From assembly GCA_032718475.1 (NCBI GenBank), contig JAUCBJ010007323.1, positions 1-33,297 of the forward strand: a DNA stretch of 33,297 nucleotides, written 5' to 3'. Source of the DNA: Nemertoderma westbladi (Eukaryota > Xenacoelomorpha > Nemertodermatida > Nemertodermatidae). The notes under the pieces were generated by a model. That model ran no database searches. It was not told the origin of the DNA and was given only the letters and a program-made list of their open reading frames with translations. Every line of letters starts with the position of its first letter. Position 1 is the first letter of the stretch. Positions 9,454 through 18,497 of this stretch are shown one piece after another. The translations under genes were made by a program, and so were the position numbers.

Positions 9454-9476
9454 CGATCGTTTCAATGAAACGATCG
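9454..9476. repeat. Perfect 23-base palindrome
   Basis: CGATCGTTTCA is followed by A and then its exact reverse complement, TGAAACGATCG. It could be a small hairpin. It lies at the 5' edge of the degenerate repeat ORF on the - strand. Confidence 0.85.
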
Positions 9477-9521
9477 ATTGAAATTGCTGCATTGGCAACT
9501 GCTCCAAATACTTGTGTTTGA

Positions 9522-9707
9522 TTGTGTGCCTATTTTAGTAACATCCCTAATACGCTAGCAGATGCACAGCTTCTACTAAATAAAGTGGAGAGGGGTGCTA
9601 AGGAGGTTGGATTGAATATAAATGCTACAAAGACCGAATTCATGACTTTTAATGTTAATTGTAACTTGACCACTATTGATAATAATACATATATTAAGGA
9701 AAGTTGA
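9522..9707 (+). pseudogene. LINE reverse transcriptase fragment
   Basis: About 50 codons match the region after the catalytic box of non-LTR reverse transcriptases: a helix ADAQLLLNKVERGAKEVG followed by LNINATKTEFM, which is the conserved L.(I/L)N..KT(K/E) box found after the FADD strand. The preceding palm (the .ADD motif itself) and everything downstream of TTIDNNTYIK are absent, so this is a 5'- and 3'-truncated scrap. The clade cannot be fixed from this piece. The frame at 9739-9966 shows no continuation. Confidence 0.75.
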
Positions 9708-10003
9708 CGACTCCCAGTAGGCCTACCGTACAGTAGTCATGGATACTAGAATAAATACTACAGATGTTCTACAGTCAGACAGTGGAAGTGTTTGTTATGA
9801 TTGTGTAATGTTTTGTACTTTACCTGTTAGTTATTATTTCACGATATACAGTTGTACCGACCGATATCAGTATAATGAATGGTATGAATCAAACAACATC
9901 GTCACTGTCTCTGTAATATTGCTTTGCGTAGAAAACACCGCAACATCAGCTGATAAAAATAAGTAAAACAAGGTCTCCTTGAATGGCTTACTACCAATCT
10001 TAC

Positions 10004-10200
10004 AACAAAAATTCATTCACCGGAATGGGGGATTGAACTCTGTACCTAGAGATTAAAGGTCCCACGCTCTTCAAACTGAGCAACTGGGGCCGTATCAATC
10101 CCTAATGCCAACATCTAACGAGAAATTAACAACAACAACAACAATGGAGTGAATACTAGAGGTCTCGCTACGTGGACCTAAAAAAGAACAAAAATTCACT
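10004..10200 (-). repeat. tRNA-derived (SINE-like) sequence between direct repeats
   Basis: The - strand from about 10091 to 10018 reads like a decayed tRNA: GCCCCAGTTGCTCAGTTTGA with an A-box-like TTGCTCAGTTTGAAGAGCG, and a B-box-like AGAGTTCAATCCCCC near the end. The anticodon stem does not pair, so it is not a working tRNA gene. Direct repeats AACAAAAATTCATT (10004-10017) and AACAAAAATTCACT (10187-10200), plus a short (AAC)n run near 10125, suggest retroposition. The polarity of the A-rich run relative to the tRNA head is not the expected one, so the SINE label is tentative. Confidence 0.4.
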
Positions 10201-10982
10201 GCTTATGAATGCCTGTAAATGGCTACCGTTAGGCATATTGTAAATGAATAATATTAAGGGGAGCAGGCAGTGAAAAAAGAATTTTCTGACCAAATTTTTT
10301 TTATTGAATTTTCTAGTTCAAAATTTTATTAGCTATTCAAAAAATTAAGTCCTAATTAAATACAATCAAGCATTCAAAAGTTATGAACATTTGAGTGAAG
10401 TGCACTCCTGACATTTTTTTTCGAAAAAAAATTTAACAAAATTAACATGATGTAATCCTAAATATTATTCGTCTTTAATAATTTTTTTTTTCTGGAACAT
10501 TTTTTAAATGTATGAATAGCCACGTAATTGCACATTAATAATTAAATAATTATTTTAATTAATAATTAATTAATTATTTTAATTAATAATTAATTAATTA
10601 TTTTAATTAATAATTAATTAATATTATATTAATATATTATTAATTATATAATATAATATTAATTATAATTATTAATAATATTAATATATTATATATTAAT
10701 AATTAATATTTAATTAATTAATTAATTGCACATTAATAATAATACCATTAGCACGAAATTAAGTATTATAATTAGTAGTACCAGTAATATAGGATTAATT
10801 ATTAATAAGACAAAATGAAATGATATATAAGTGACAAAATGAACAAAAAAATTATTGATAAAACAAATTTATTATTATTAATTGTGATTAATTAATTAAT
10901 TAATTAATTAATAATGTTATTAATTATTTAATTACTAATTTATTGTATTAGGTGTAGAATTAGTTTCCATATTATTTGCAAG

Positions 10983-12728
10983 TTAGTATCCACCTGTAAT
11001 GTACTCATTATCAGTTTCTTCTTTCCTTTTTCTTTTACGCCTGTTCTTTGCTCTGGCTTCCCTATCAACGCGGTTAGCAGTGCGGACACGTCTCATGTCC
11101 AAGGAGAGTAGGCCATAGTTAGTATGTTTGCCTGGGTCTATCCCCAGCTGCTTTAGGACACGTATTCGAGATTCATTTCCATCATTATAGACCAATACAG
11201 CATCCAATGTTCCGAGTTGCAGCGTGTGTATACCAATAAATACTCGCTTTGGGCACCGAGTCCAAATTGAGTTATTTAAACTCTCGTTTACATTTTGAGT
11301 TTTCCCATGAAGGCACTTTGATAAGAGTTTATTCTCAGTGAGATCTCGATATATTGGTTTCAGCTTCAAAAGTATCGGTTCCGGAATTGAATTTTTATGA
11401 GTATAGGCTTGTTGGGTGATTTGTGCAATGTTATATTTGCACCAACTATCAGCACCTTTGGGGCAAAGTCCATGGGATGGGTTTTTGTCAGTGGAGAGAT
11501 AGTGGAAATACGTTGCCCAGATTGCCTTTTTCATCGCATCGACACTGTGACCATTTGCCCGAATAGCATTTCCATAGTAACCTTGAAGCCTATCTATCCG
11601 CGCGTCTGTTAGTCTGTTTTTACCAGAAATCACTCTTCCATCTGACAGTTTCACACCCTTCAGTGAAGCTTTCAATTTCCGCAAGCGACAACCCATCCTC
11701 TTTTGCACATGGCCCACACATTCTAGTTTTTCAATAGTTACTTTATCCCCATATGGTCTACTCTGGGCAACTTCAGAGAACGAGTTAGTATCACCATCAC
11801 CTAAATATTTGGTATATCGCATTCCTAGTTTAGACTTGCTTCTTTGAAATAGTATTCTAGCACCAACACCCTCCATTGCACCACTAGACCCACTATGATT
11901 TTTCACACAGACATTTTTATGTGCTTCAACACTTTCTTTCCTGATTGAACAACCGTGGCAATGTTTAGTTAGGCAGTGAATGTCTAAAACTTTCCCAGTA
12001 TCCATGGCAACTATAGAAACAACACCATTTTTTGATGTATGTCCACGTTTCTGCCATGAACCATCAATCGAGATGCCAATGTCTGTATTTCCACCATTTT
12101 CTTTTATTACCTCCTTAGCTGCGTCTACCATTGAGGCTTCTGCAATTGGTTTAGCAGCTTCAAGTAATGATTTTGTGTGTTCAATAAATTTTTGTGGAGG
12201 TTGTGGCAGTCCCATTATGCTGCATAAAGTGTTACCTCCTTCAAATCCCACACCAATACAACGCAAACCATACACTAAACGCAAATTAATTTCATATTGA
12301 TTATCCACTAATGGCGATGTATAAAACCTTTTCAGACTGGTACAATTATCGCAATGTAGTTTCAATTTGGAAGATAAACCCCTGCCACAGGTGTCTTCAT
12401 CAATTACTACAACTCCACCACAAGACTTACAACATGTATATTCCGATAACACACAATTCAAAATATCCAAATCTAAAACAATAAACCCCAGCCTGCCGGA
12501 ACTTTCATCGACCAACCCACTTCGGTTTAGTTTCTTAGTTGAAGCCGATATTTCTTTTACGGGTTTAGTAGGCCTATCAGGAATTTGAACAGTACCGGTA
12601 CTTTGTTTTTCAACCGGTGGTGTAGTACAGGTACTTACGGGGATTGGAATAGATTTGGCAATAACATTCGAACTAAATCGATTACCATGGTAGGAACGCT
12701 TTCCAAATATCGCTTTTCGTCTTGTCAT
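10983..12728 (-). CDS. DDE transposase, Kolobok/Mutator-like, 581 aa, intact
   Basis: It probably catalyses cut-and-paste movement of the element at 10258-13594, acting on the GGGGAGCAGG ends. The N-terminus is basic (MTRRKAIFGKRSYHGNRF). A zinc-ribbon-like pair, CKSC (100-103) and CDNC (126-129), comes next. The catalytic core shows the first acid in SIDGSWQKRG (D222), CHGC at 257-260, the second acid in YLGDGDTNSF (D311/D313), a C-x2-H motif CVGH (337-340) typical of the hAT/MULE/Kolobok group, and the presumed catalytic glutamate in GKTQNVNESLNN (E482). The tail is strongly basic (KNRRKRKRKEE), probably a nuclear localisation signal. The motifs SHGLCPKGADSW and SIWTRCPK are typical of the Mutator-like transposase domain family widespread in invertebrates. 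No stop or frameshift is present, and the ATG at 12728 is the natural start. Confidence 0.88.
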   Translation of the reverse strand: MTRRKAIFGKRSYHGNRFSSNVIAKSIPIPVSTCTTPPVEKQSTGTVQIPDRPTKPVKEISASTKKLNRSGLVDESSGRLGFIVLDLDILNCVLSEYTCCKSCGGVVVIDEDTCGRGLSSKLKLHCDNCTSLKRFYTSPLVDNQYEINLRLVYGLRCIGVGFEGGNTLCSIMGLPQPPQKFIEHTKSLLEAAKPIAEASMVDAAKEVIKENGGNTDIGISIDGSWQKRGHTSKNGVVSIVAMDTGKVLDIHCLTKHCHGCSIRKESVEAHKNVCVKNHSGSSGAMEGVGARILFQRSKSKLGMRYTKYLGDGDTNSFSEVAQSRPYGDKVTIEKLECVGHVQKRMGCRLRKLKASLKGVKLSDGRVISGKNRLTDARIDRLQGYYGNAIRANGHSVDAMKKAIWATYFHYLSTDKNPSHGLCPKGADSWCKYNIAQITQQAYTHKNSIPEPILLKLKPIYRDLTENKLLSKCLHGKTQNVNESLNNSIWTRCPKRVFIGIHTLQLGTLDAVLVYNDGNESRIRVLKQLGIDPGKHTNYGLLSLDMRRVRTANRVDREARAKNRRKRKRKEETDNEYITGGY

Positions 12729-13594
12729 CTCGACGTTTCTTCACTCCACATATAAAATATATACCAATGCAGCATAAAATAATGCATAAAACAGGTAAGA
12801 GCAGAGATAAAATGTCTAACTGTGACAGAATGATCAGCTGATAATAGGCCTACCAAACTAGCTGTGCTTTTATTCAGATTATTGCTATAAAAATGTAAAA
12901 AGATGTAGTGTGCTATCAGTTTGAATTTCCCTCCAATTTGGTGCAGCCAATGACAGCGTCTTAGCTGCTCAGCTGAATTTCAATGTAGATTTATTTTTAA
13001 TTTTTCACATTTATCCCTCTCAGATTTGAAAATTTTGAAATGAATATTGGACTACATCCATCATAGCAGGTCAGATATAGTTACTTTAACAATTTTTATT
13101 ATGTGGGTTGATTCGCCTGACTGAGATAAATCCCAAACTATTTAGTTTTCCAAAAAAGACCGATTGGTGCTCGAGAAATAGCAGTTTAAAGATCAAAATT
13201 TTATGAATTTCGTTTTCAATTGAGTTTATCTCAAAATGACATATCCGTACACAAATGCCCCATTATTTCCAAAAGTTTTCGACCAAATTACTCAATATTT
13301 TGATTGAAGGTGTGGAATGACATGTCTCAAACATTGAACTAGAATTTTGATGTGAGCATTACTATTTTTTAAATTATTAATAAACTTTTGAGCTAAATAG
13401 TGCTAAATTATTAACTATTATTAATAATATTAAAAAGTTAAGGAAGTTATTAATTTTTTTCAATAATTCTAGTTCAATGAGTTATATTAATGTTTCTCTA
13501 CATATGTTCAAAATTTTGAGAAATTTCAATCAGAATATCACAAGATAACGGGGTAAATGTTAAATAGTAAAACATTAGTACTCCCTGCTCCCCT
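12729..13594. other. Noncoding right end of the DNA transposon
   Basis: It holds the transposase 5' flank (promoter presumed) and subterminal sequence. A pair of related inverted motifs, ATTGAACTAGAATTTT near 13335 and AATTCTAGTTCAAT near 13463, may be transposase-binding subterminal repeats; a similar TTCTAGTTCAAAATTTT occurs in the left end near 10311. No other gene was seen. Confidence 0.45.
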
Positions 13595-13598
13595 TAAT

Positions 13599-14352
13599 AC
13601 TAGTAAACCACGCAGCAGTCGCTTGTTTACATTTCTACTCGAGTGATATCATGGCGTTCTAAATTCTTATACGGTAGAACCACATGAGTGGAATATAATC
13701 CGTGAGTGTTAGAAACATCAAACACTATGCATAAGATAATATCCGGTATCCGGATGTTGGAAAATAAATCAATAGACGAGATGCTATGTTGCCTACAGCT
13801 AAGTAGCCAATATAAGCTACATTGTTACCGTAGCAGCCTATTTCCTCGCAGAGCAAATATAAATATATTCCAGCCTTCCGTTTGAAATGTAAACAACCTA
13901 CTGTATAATATAGGCCTACACGATATGGGGCGTTCGCGCAGCACGTGATAAAAATTTATGTTGATTTATAAACTCGAATAGATTTTAAACCAAAATATGA
14001 TATTTCCAGTGCCTATAATTTTGCCCGCTAGGGTCACAATGGGTAACTACAGACGCGCCAATCCCTCACTAATACAGACAGTTATCTGTCAAAAATGGGT
14101 TATATTTATTTTATATGCTGTAGTTGGTAAATATTAGGCTAGAACGAAATATGAGGTTTTCACTTTCTGACATTCGCCATCTTGCGGCAGAGACTACAAA
14201 GTTTCGTATTTAAGGGATTATACGCTATAAAATGGGAAAAGGTTTTCACTTTCTGACATTTATCCCTCTAGTGGCACACTAGAGAACTGCGGATGGATTA
14301 ACATTCTCTCAAAGAATCGGGATTGAAAACCAACCTGCTTTAAAACGAACCT
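13599..14352. other. Spacer, no gene seen
   Basis: Noncoding. A sequence near 13928, GGGGCGTTCGCGCAGCACGTG, resembles GGGGCCTTCGTGCAGCATCAG at about 14548 and 16096. Two copies of GGTTTTCACTTTCTGACATT occur near 14155 and 14240. No feature beyond these is supported. Confidence 0.45.
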
Positions 14353-15239
14353 GTGGGGCGAGCCACGAAGTGAGTAAGCCTTAGCGTAGGGGTACCATTA
14401 ATCAACCTGTCGTTCTGTCGCGTTTTTTTTCAGTATTTTATTTTAAACGTTAATAACTCGGTCAATCCTTGATGAAATCTATCCAAACTTTGGTACACAT
14501 GTTGTTTGGCAAAAGTTTGAAAATTTTCCAAGTAGAATTTGCGTGGGGCCTTCGTGCAGCATCAGTGTAACTGTTATTGCAGTTATAATAAATTTATTTA
14601 TCCAAATTTAAAATGCGTTATTATTACTGTAGGATAAATCAGCTGGGTTTCTGACAAAATTTTGCAATACATTAGGGCTGTCTGCCAATCTGCATGTACC
14701 ATGTGTACCGGTACTGTCAGGCTGTACTCAATCCCTGAATCGAGAATCCTGCAATCAGTCAATACTGTAATACTGGTCAGCCAGTACTGCGGTACCATAC
14801 ACTGCAGACATGCCATATCATGTAATCTAATTAAACATGGCCCAGCAACCCTTGCGGTGATTATAGTTTAGGCCTAATTAGCCCAGTACCGGCACCGGTA
14901 ATAATCTTATAATAGTTTAGATAGTTACCGCTATTCATTCAGTCATTGGCACGGTACACCGTATTGCTGTACTGCCGTTGTAGTGCGCACCGTAGGTACC
15001 ACCCTACTACCAGATATAAAATAGTTATCTAAATTATATATATTACTATTGACAAGTATTGAAACATATGCCGTTATTCGTGTTATCAGTATTTGCAACA
15101 TCTGACATTGAAGAGGTGAGAGAAGATGAATACCAGCACTCAACAAAACCAACGCTTATCACAGGTCGGTATGGTTACCTCGAAACCGGCGCGACTGTCC
15201 ACTCGAATACAACTTCAAAACACAAACGCCAACAATGAA
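14353..15239 (+). repeat. Direct duplication, copy A
   Basis: About 0.89 kb that recurs at 15897-16912 (copy B), offset 1544 bp. Both begin GTGGGGCGAGCCACGAAGTG and end CACAAACGCCAACAAT. Copy A lacks a roughly 100-bp stretch present in B at about 16563-16668. Both copies include a repeat-family portion (AATAACTCGGTCAATCC at about 14454) and a downstream portion with a start codon in the same relative place. Confidence 0.88.
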
Positions 15240-15308
15240 CTCCACCTCATAGAACTTCATGTGTCTCCATCTGAAGTAGATATTTGTATTCTTCATAAAT
15301 TTATATGA
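15126..15308 (+). pseudogene. Truncated 5' copy of the zinc-finger-like ORF
   Basis: The frame starts MNTSTQQNQRLSQVGMVT and has IQLQNTNANN, paralleling the start of the ORF at 16784. Copy A has lost short segments relative to B in the middle and diverges completely after NANNEL. The cysteine-containing part is missing and the frame ends in unrelated sequence. It is probably a duplicated first exon without its gene, or the unduplicated remnant of one. Confidence 0.5.
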
Positions 15309-15589
15309 TTATAGGCTTATCAATGACTTCACCAGTAATCACCTAAACTGTAGGCTTGAAGTATTTCGAACATGCGTGGTTTTGACACAGAGCCGAAGGT
15401 CTTGAAGAAGACAATGAAAAATTTATGAACTATTAAAATTACGTTGTAAACACAACAAATGAAATCAAGTTTTAACGTTTATTCACTTCTTTTAAGTTAA
15501 TCGTTTAGTTTACATGTTAATGTAATGACTTGGCCCAAGACTCCGCGAGAGAATCGAATTTATTATAATTTCTTCTAAATATCGTGGAA
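15240..15589. other. Spacer between the duplicated copies
   Basis: Noncoding AT-rich sequence; no repeat or gene recognised until the 17-bp array. Confidence 0.5.
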
Positions 15590-15784
15590 GGGTCTTCCCT
15601 ATAAAAGGGTGTTCCCTATAAAAGGGTCTTCCCTATAAAAGGGTCTTCCCTATAAAAGGGTCTTCCCTATAAAAGGGTCTTCCCTATAAAAGGGTCTTCC
15701 CTATAAAAGGGTCTTCCCTATAAAAGGGTCTTCCCTATAACAGGGTCTTCCCTATAAAAGGGTCTTCCATATAAAAGGGTCTTC
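15590..15784 (+). repeat. 17-bp tandem array with a TATA box in each unit
   Basis: About 11.5 units of GGGTCTTCCCTATAAAA run head to tail with very few variants (GTGTTCC in unit 2, ATAACAG in unit 9, CCATAT near the end). Each unit contains CTATAAAAGGG on the + strand, a good match to the TATA-box consensus. The array lies 110 bp before copy B and about 1 kb before the ATG of the zinc-finger-like ORF. Near-identity of units implies recent expansion. Confidence 0.95.
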
Positions 15785-15896
15785 GCCTCCGGTTTTGTTT
15801 ATAAAACAATTAGGCGCCAGGCGCGAAGACCACTTAGAGCCTTCATTAAAACTGGTGATGATCACGCCATGTTTGACATCTATCAGGTACCTAAAT

Positions 15897-16912
15897 GTGG
15901 GGCGAGCCACGAAGTGAGTGAGCCTTAGCGTAGGGGTACCATTAATCAACCTGTCGTTCTGTCGTTCTGTCGCGTTTTTTTTCAGTATTTTATTTTAAAC
16001 GTTAATAACTCGGCCAATCCTTGATGAAATCTATCCAAACTTGGTACACATGTTGTTTGGCAAAAGTTTGAAAATTTTCCAAGTAGAATTTGCGTGGGGC
16101 CTTCGTGCAGCATCAGTGTAACTGTTATTGCAGTTATAATAAATTTATTTATCCAAAATTAAAATGCGTTAAATTATTATTACTGTAGGATAAATCAGCT
16201 GGGTTTCTGACAAATTTTGCAATACATTGGGGCTGTCTGCCAATCTGCATGTACCATGTGTACCGGTACTGTCAGGCTGTACTCAATCCCTGAATCGAGA
16301 ATCCTGCAATCAGTCAATACTGCAATACTGGTCAGCCGGTACCATACACTGCAGACATGCCATATCATGTAATCTAATTAAACATGGCCCGGCAACCCTT
16401 GCGGTGATTATAGTTTAGGCCTACGCCTAATTCAGTAATTAGCCCAGTACCGGTAATAATACTATAATAGTTTAGATAGTTACCGCTAATCATTCAGTAA
16501 ATGGCACGGTACACCTTATTGCTGTACTGCCGTTGTAGTGCGCACCGTAGGTACCACCCTACTACCGGTACCGGCTGACCGGTGGCAACTAGCACTTCAG
16601 CACTTGTACAGTAACAGCACTACCGGCGATACACAGGTTGGAATTTATGTAGAGTTTGCTCAACAGTACAGATATAAAATAGTTAACTAATTTATCTATA
16701 TTACTATTGACAAGTATTGAAATATATACCGTTATTCGTGCAATCAGTATTTGCAACATCTGACATTGAAGAGGTGAGAGAAGATGAATACCGGCACTCA
16801 ACAAAACCAACGCTTATCACAGGTCGGTATGGTTACCTGTTACCTCGAAACCGGCGTGACTGTCCACTCGAACAGTCGAATACAACTTCAAAACACAAAC
16901 GCCAACAATAAA
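15897..16912 (+). repeat. Direct duplication, copy B
   Basis: Partner of copy A. It has the extra stretch at about 16563-16668, rich in ACCGGT palindromes, and GTCGTTCTGTC doubled near 15952. Copy B runs uninterrupted into the zinc-finger-like ORF, so it looks like the version that still belongs to a gene. Confidence 0.88.
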
Positions 16913-17215
16913 CTGAAAGCGAATCGAACGTCTTCAGAAGAATCTGTCATTGGGACGAAGAAAAGGAAGCCGAAACCACAGGTATGGACCACAGCTAAGA
17001 TTGAATGCTCCCATTGTCAGAGTTCCTGGACCGAAATTGAAACACCAATTGCCGATGGGCTTGATCTCTCAAACCAAAACTTCCTCTGCGGGGTTTGCGC
17101 GGCAGTAAAGATTGAAAGTCTGGAAGCTGGCATCCCTAGGTATTATTATTATAAAGAGCGTCAGCCTGCGTTTAATAAATATGTACGCGCTTTTGGAAGA
17201 CCTTTAGCAGTTTAA
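16784..17215 (+). CDS. Zinc-finger-like protein, interrupted by retrotransposon
   Basis: 143 codons, but only the first 133 are host sequence; the last ten and the stop come from the LTR that begins at 17182. The protein has a polar N-terminus (MNTGTQQNQRLSQVG), a basic patch KKRKPKPQ (75-82) and a C-x2-C ... C-x2-C pair (CSHC at about 90-93 and CGVC at about 117-120) suggesting one zinc-binding module. I do not recognise the family. A strong donor (CCTAG|GTATT) occurs at 17139, so the retroelement may sit in an intron rather than in the coding sequence. Beyond the insertion a short open frame (29701-29847) may be its continuation, but not in the same frame by direct joining. Confidence 0.45.
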   Translation: MNTGTQQNQRLSQVGMVTCYLETGVTVHSNSRIQLQNTNANNKLKANRTSSEESVIGTKKRKPKPQVWTTAKIECSHCQSSWTEIETPIADGLDLSNQNFLCGVCAAVKIESLEAGIPRYYYYKERQPAFNKYVRAFGRPLAV

Positions 17216-18419
17216 CCTGCCAAAATTTATATGTCTTTTGGTTTATAAATATACTTTAGAAGATGACAAATATTTAATACCAATAAACACAACATTAGCA
17301 GAAGCCAGCCTAGTGCGCGTCCATTCACCCGCTGGATATTCCCGGGAGACTGGATTCTGAGGGCTTAGATTATTATTGCAGTGAAACCTACTGTATTATT
17401 CGATTGATCGTTAATAAATAATTTCTGACTAATATTATTCACTTTCGGGAAATATTAACAGTTCCTTTAGGACGTGGCGCTCTATCTAAGTAAACAGAGA
17501 TATGACTTACACTAATCACAACGGTAAGTCGGTAAGGCTTATGATTCACGTATGAGGCGCATTCTTTAGGAAATGCTTAGTTATCAGTCACAATCAGGCA
17601 CACTACCGGTAACACACAATACTGCTCACTAATTTGCCGACCGTCAATGATTTTTATCATATATAGAGAGAACAGCAACGGACCAATGTAGTGCTTATCA
17701 AATAGCATTAAATTCACTACATACACAATAATATAAGTCGCAATCGCTATATATAACCCGTCTCTCTAACCTGTAGTGTATCAAGAAAATTGGGAAATTT
17801 GGGTTCTTTATATATGTTCTCCAAATAATATTCAACCAAAACACAACAGTAAACAGCATTAAGACGGTAGGTTAAGATATGATATGACAAGATGTGACAA
17901 GTGAGTTGGACTGATAACAGTTATACGCTCTTATAATCTTAAGCCTACTAATGTTTCTTCTAAAGTATGAAACGAATTAACTCTAGAGCCGGTGTTCCTG
18001 GCCTAGATAGAAACAACACAACAGTATCACAAAAACCAGTAAGACTGAACGCTCTAGCATGATCTGCCCAAAAGCTCCACATCTACAGAAAAAATCGTTC
18101 TGATTGGTCAACCGAACCACGAGAGAACAAAGAAACAAAGAAATGTCGACGTGGCAATATCAGCTGTTAGCCGTCGTCATGGTAGCGACACTGTTTTCAA
18201 GAGTATCCAGCTTATCGCGTCACGAGATTGCGGATTATGTCCTCTAAAGTACAAATCTAGAAGAATGACTTTTATGTCCGTTAAAACACCTATAACGGTA
18301 ACTTGCGTGCGAGGGGAATATATATATAGTTAGAAAGCCTTTTTAGAGTATTCCAGCGCCTGGGGGGAACTCGGACCGCAAAGCAAAAGGGCCAGCTAGA
18401 TCCCACAGAAGCTTTTACA
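17182..18419 (-). repeat. 3' LTR of the retrotransposon (1238 bp)
   Basis: On the + strand it runs TGTACGCGCT...CTTTTACA. Hand alignment with 28461-29698 shows no length difference and about 11 substitutions, nine of them between 17510 and 17669. A TATA-like run TATATATATA on the - strand at about 18318-18331, roughly 90-100 bases into the LTR, is a promoter candidate. The frame at 18151-18333 and its twin at 29430 were rejected as genes because they lie on the opposite strand inside the LTR. Confidence 0.95.
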
Positions 18420-18497
18420 CCGCTCCCAGAAAATGGGATTTGAGTCTATAACATATACAAAATCACAGTTTCTAATATATGTAAATACTCTAAACAG

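Larger units (their letters stand above)
10258..13594 (-). mobile_element. Complete Kolobok/Mutator-like DNA transposon, 3337 bp
   Basis: Terminal inverted repeats GGGGAGCAGGCAGT (left, from 10258) and GGGGAGCAGGGAGT (right, read inward from 13594) are 14 bp with one mismatch. They are flanked on both sides by TTAA (10254-10257 and 13595-13598). TTAA duplications fit Kolobok or piggyBac; the transposase inside is not piggyBac-like and fits the Kolobok/Mutator-like type. Because the ends read TTAAGGGG/CCCCTTAA, a TA duplication with longer inverted repeats is the alternative reading. The element carries one intact transposase on the - strand, long AT-only subterminal stretches (10520-10720, 10880-10950) and a noncoding right end (12729-13594). 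It looks potentially autonomous. Confidence 0.85.

Noticed and set aside
9739-9966. 75-codon frame after the LINE fragment
   Set aside because: It does not continue the reverse transcriptase and shows no recognisable motif.
10258-13594. piggyBac assignment from the TTAA sites
   Set aside because: The transposase has the Mutator/Kolobok-type motifs (DGSW, GDGDTNS, C-x2-H) and not the piggyBac DDD arrangement or its C-terminal cysteine domain.
14598-15152. Several 60-72 codon frames on both strands in copies A and B
   Set aside because: They appear in both duplicated copies with differing frames and no conserved protein content, as expected for noncoding duplicated DNA.
15590-15784. Regular short repeats that could suggest a CRISPR array
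   Set aside because: The 17-bp units are directly head to tail with no unique spacers, and the window is eukaryotic.
18151-18333. 60-codon + strand frame present identically at 29430-29612
   Set aside because: It lies inside both LTRs antisense to the element, and identity simply reflects LTR identity. Transcription from it cannot be excluded, but nothing supports a protein.
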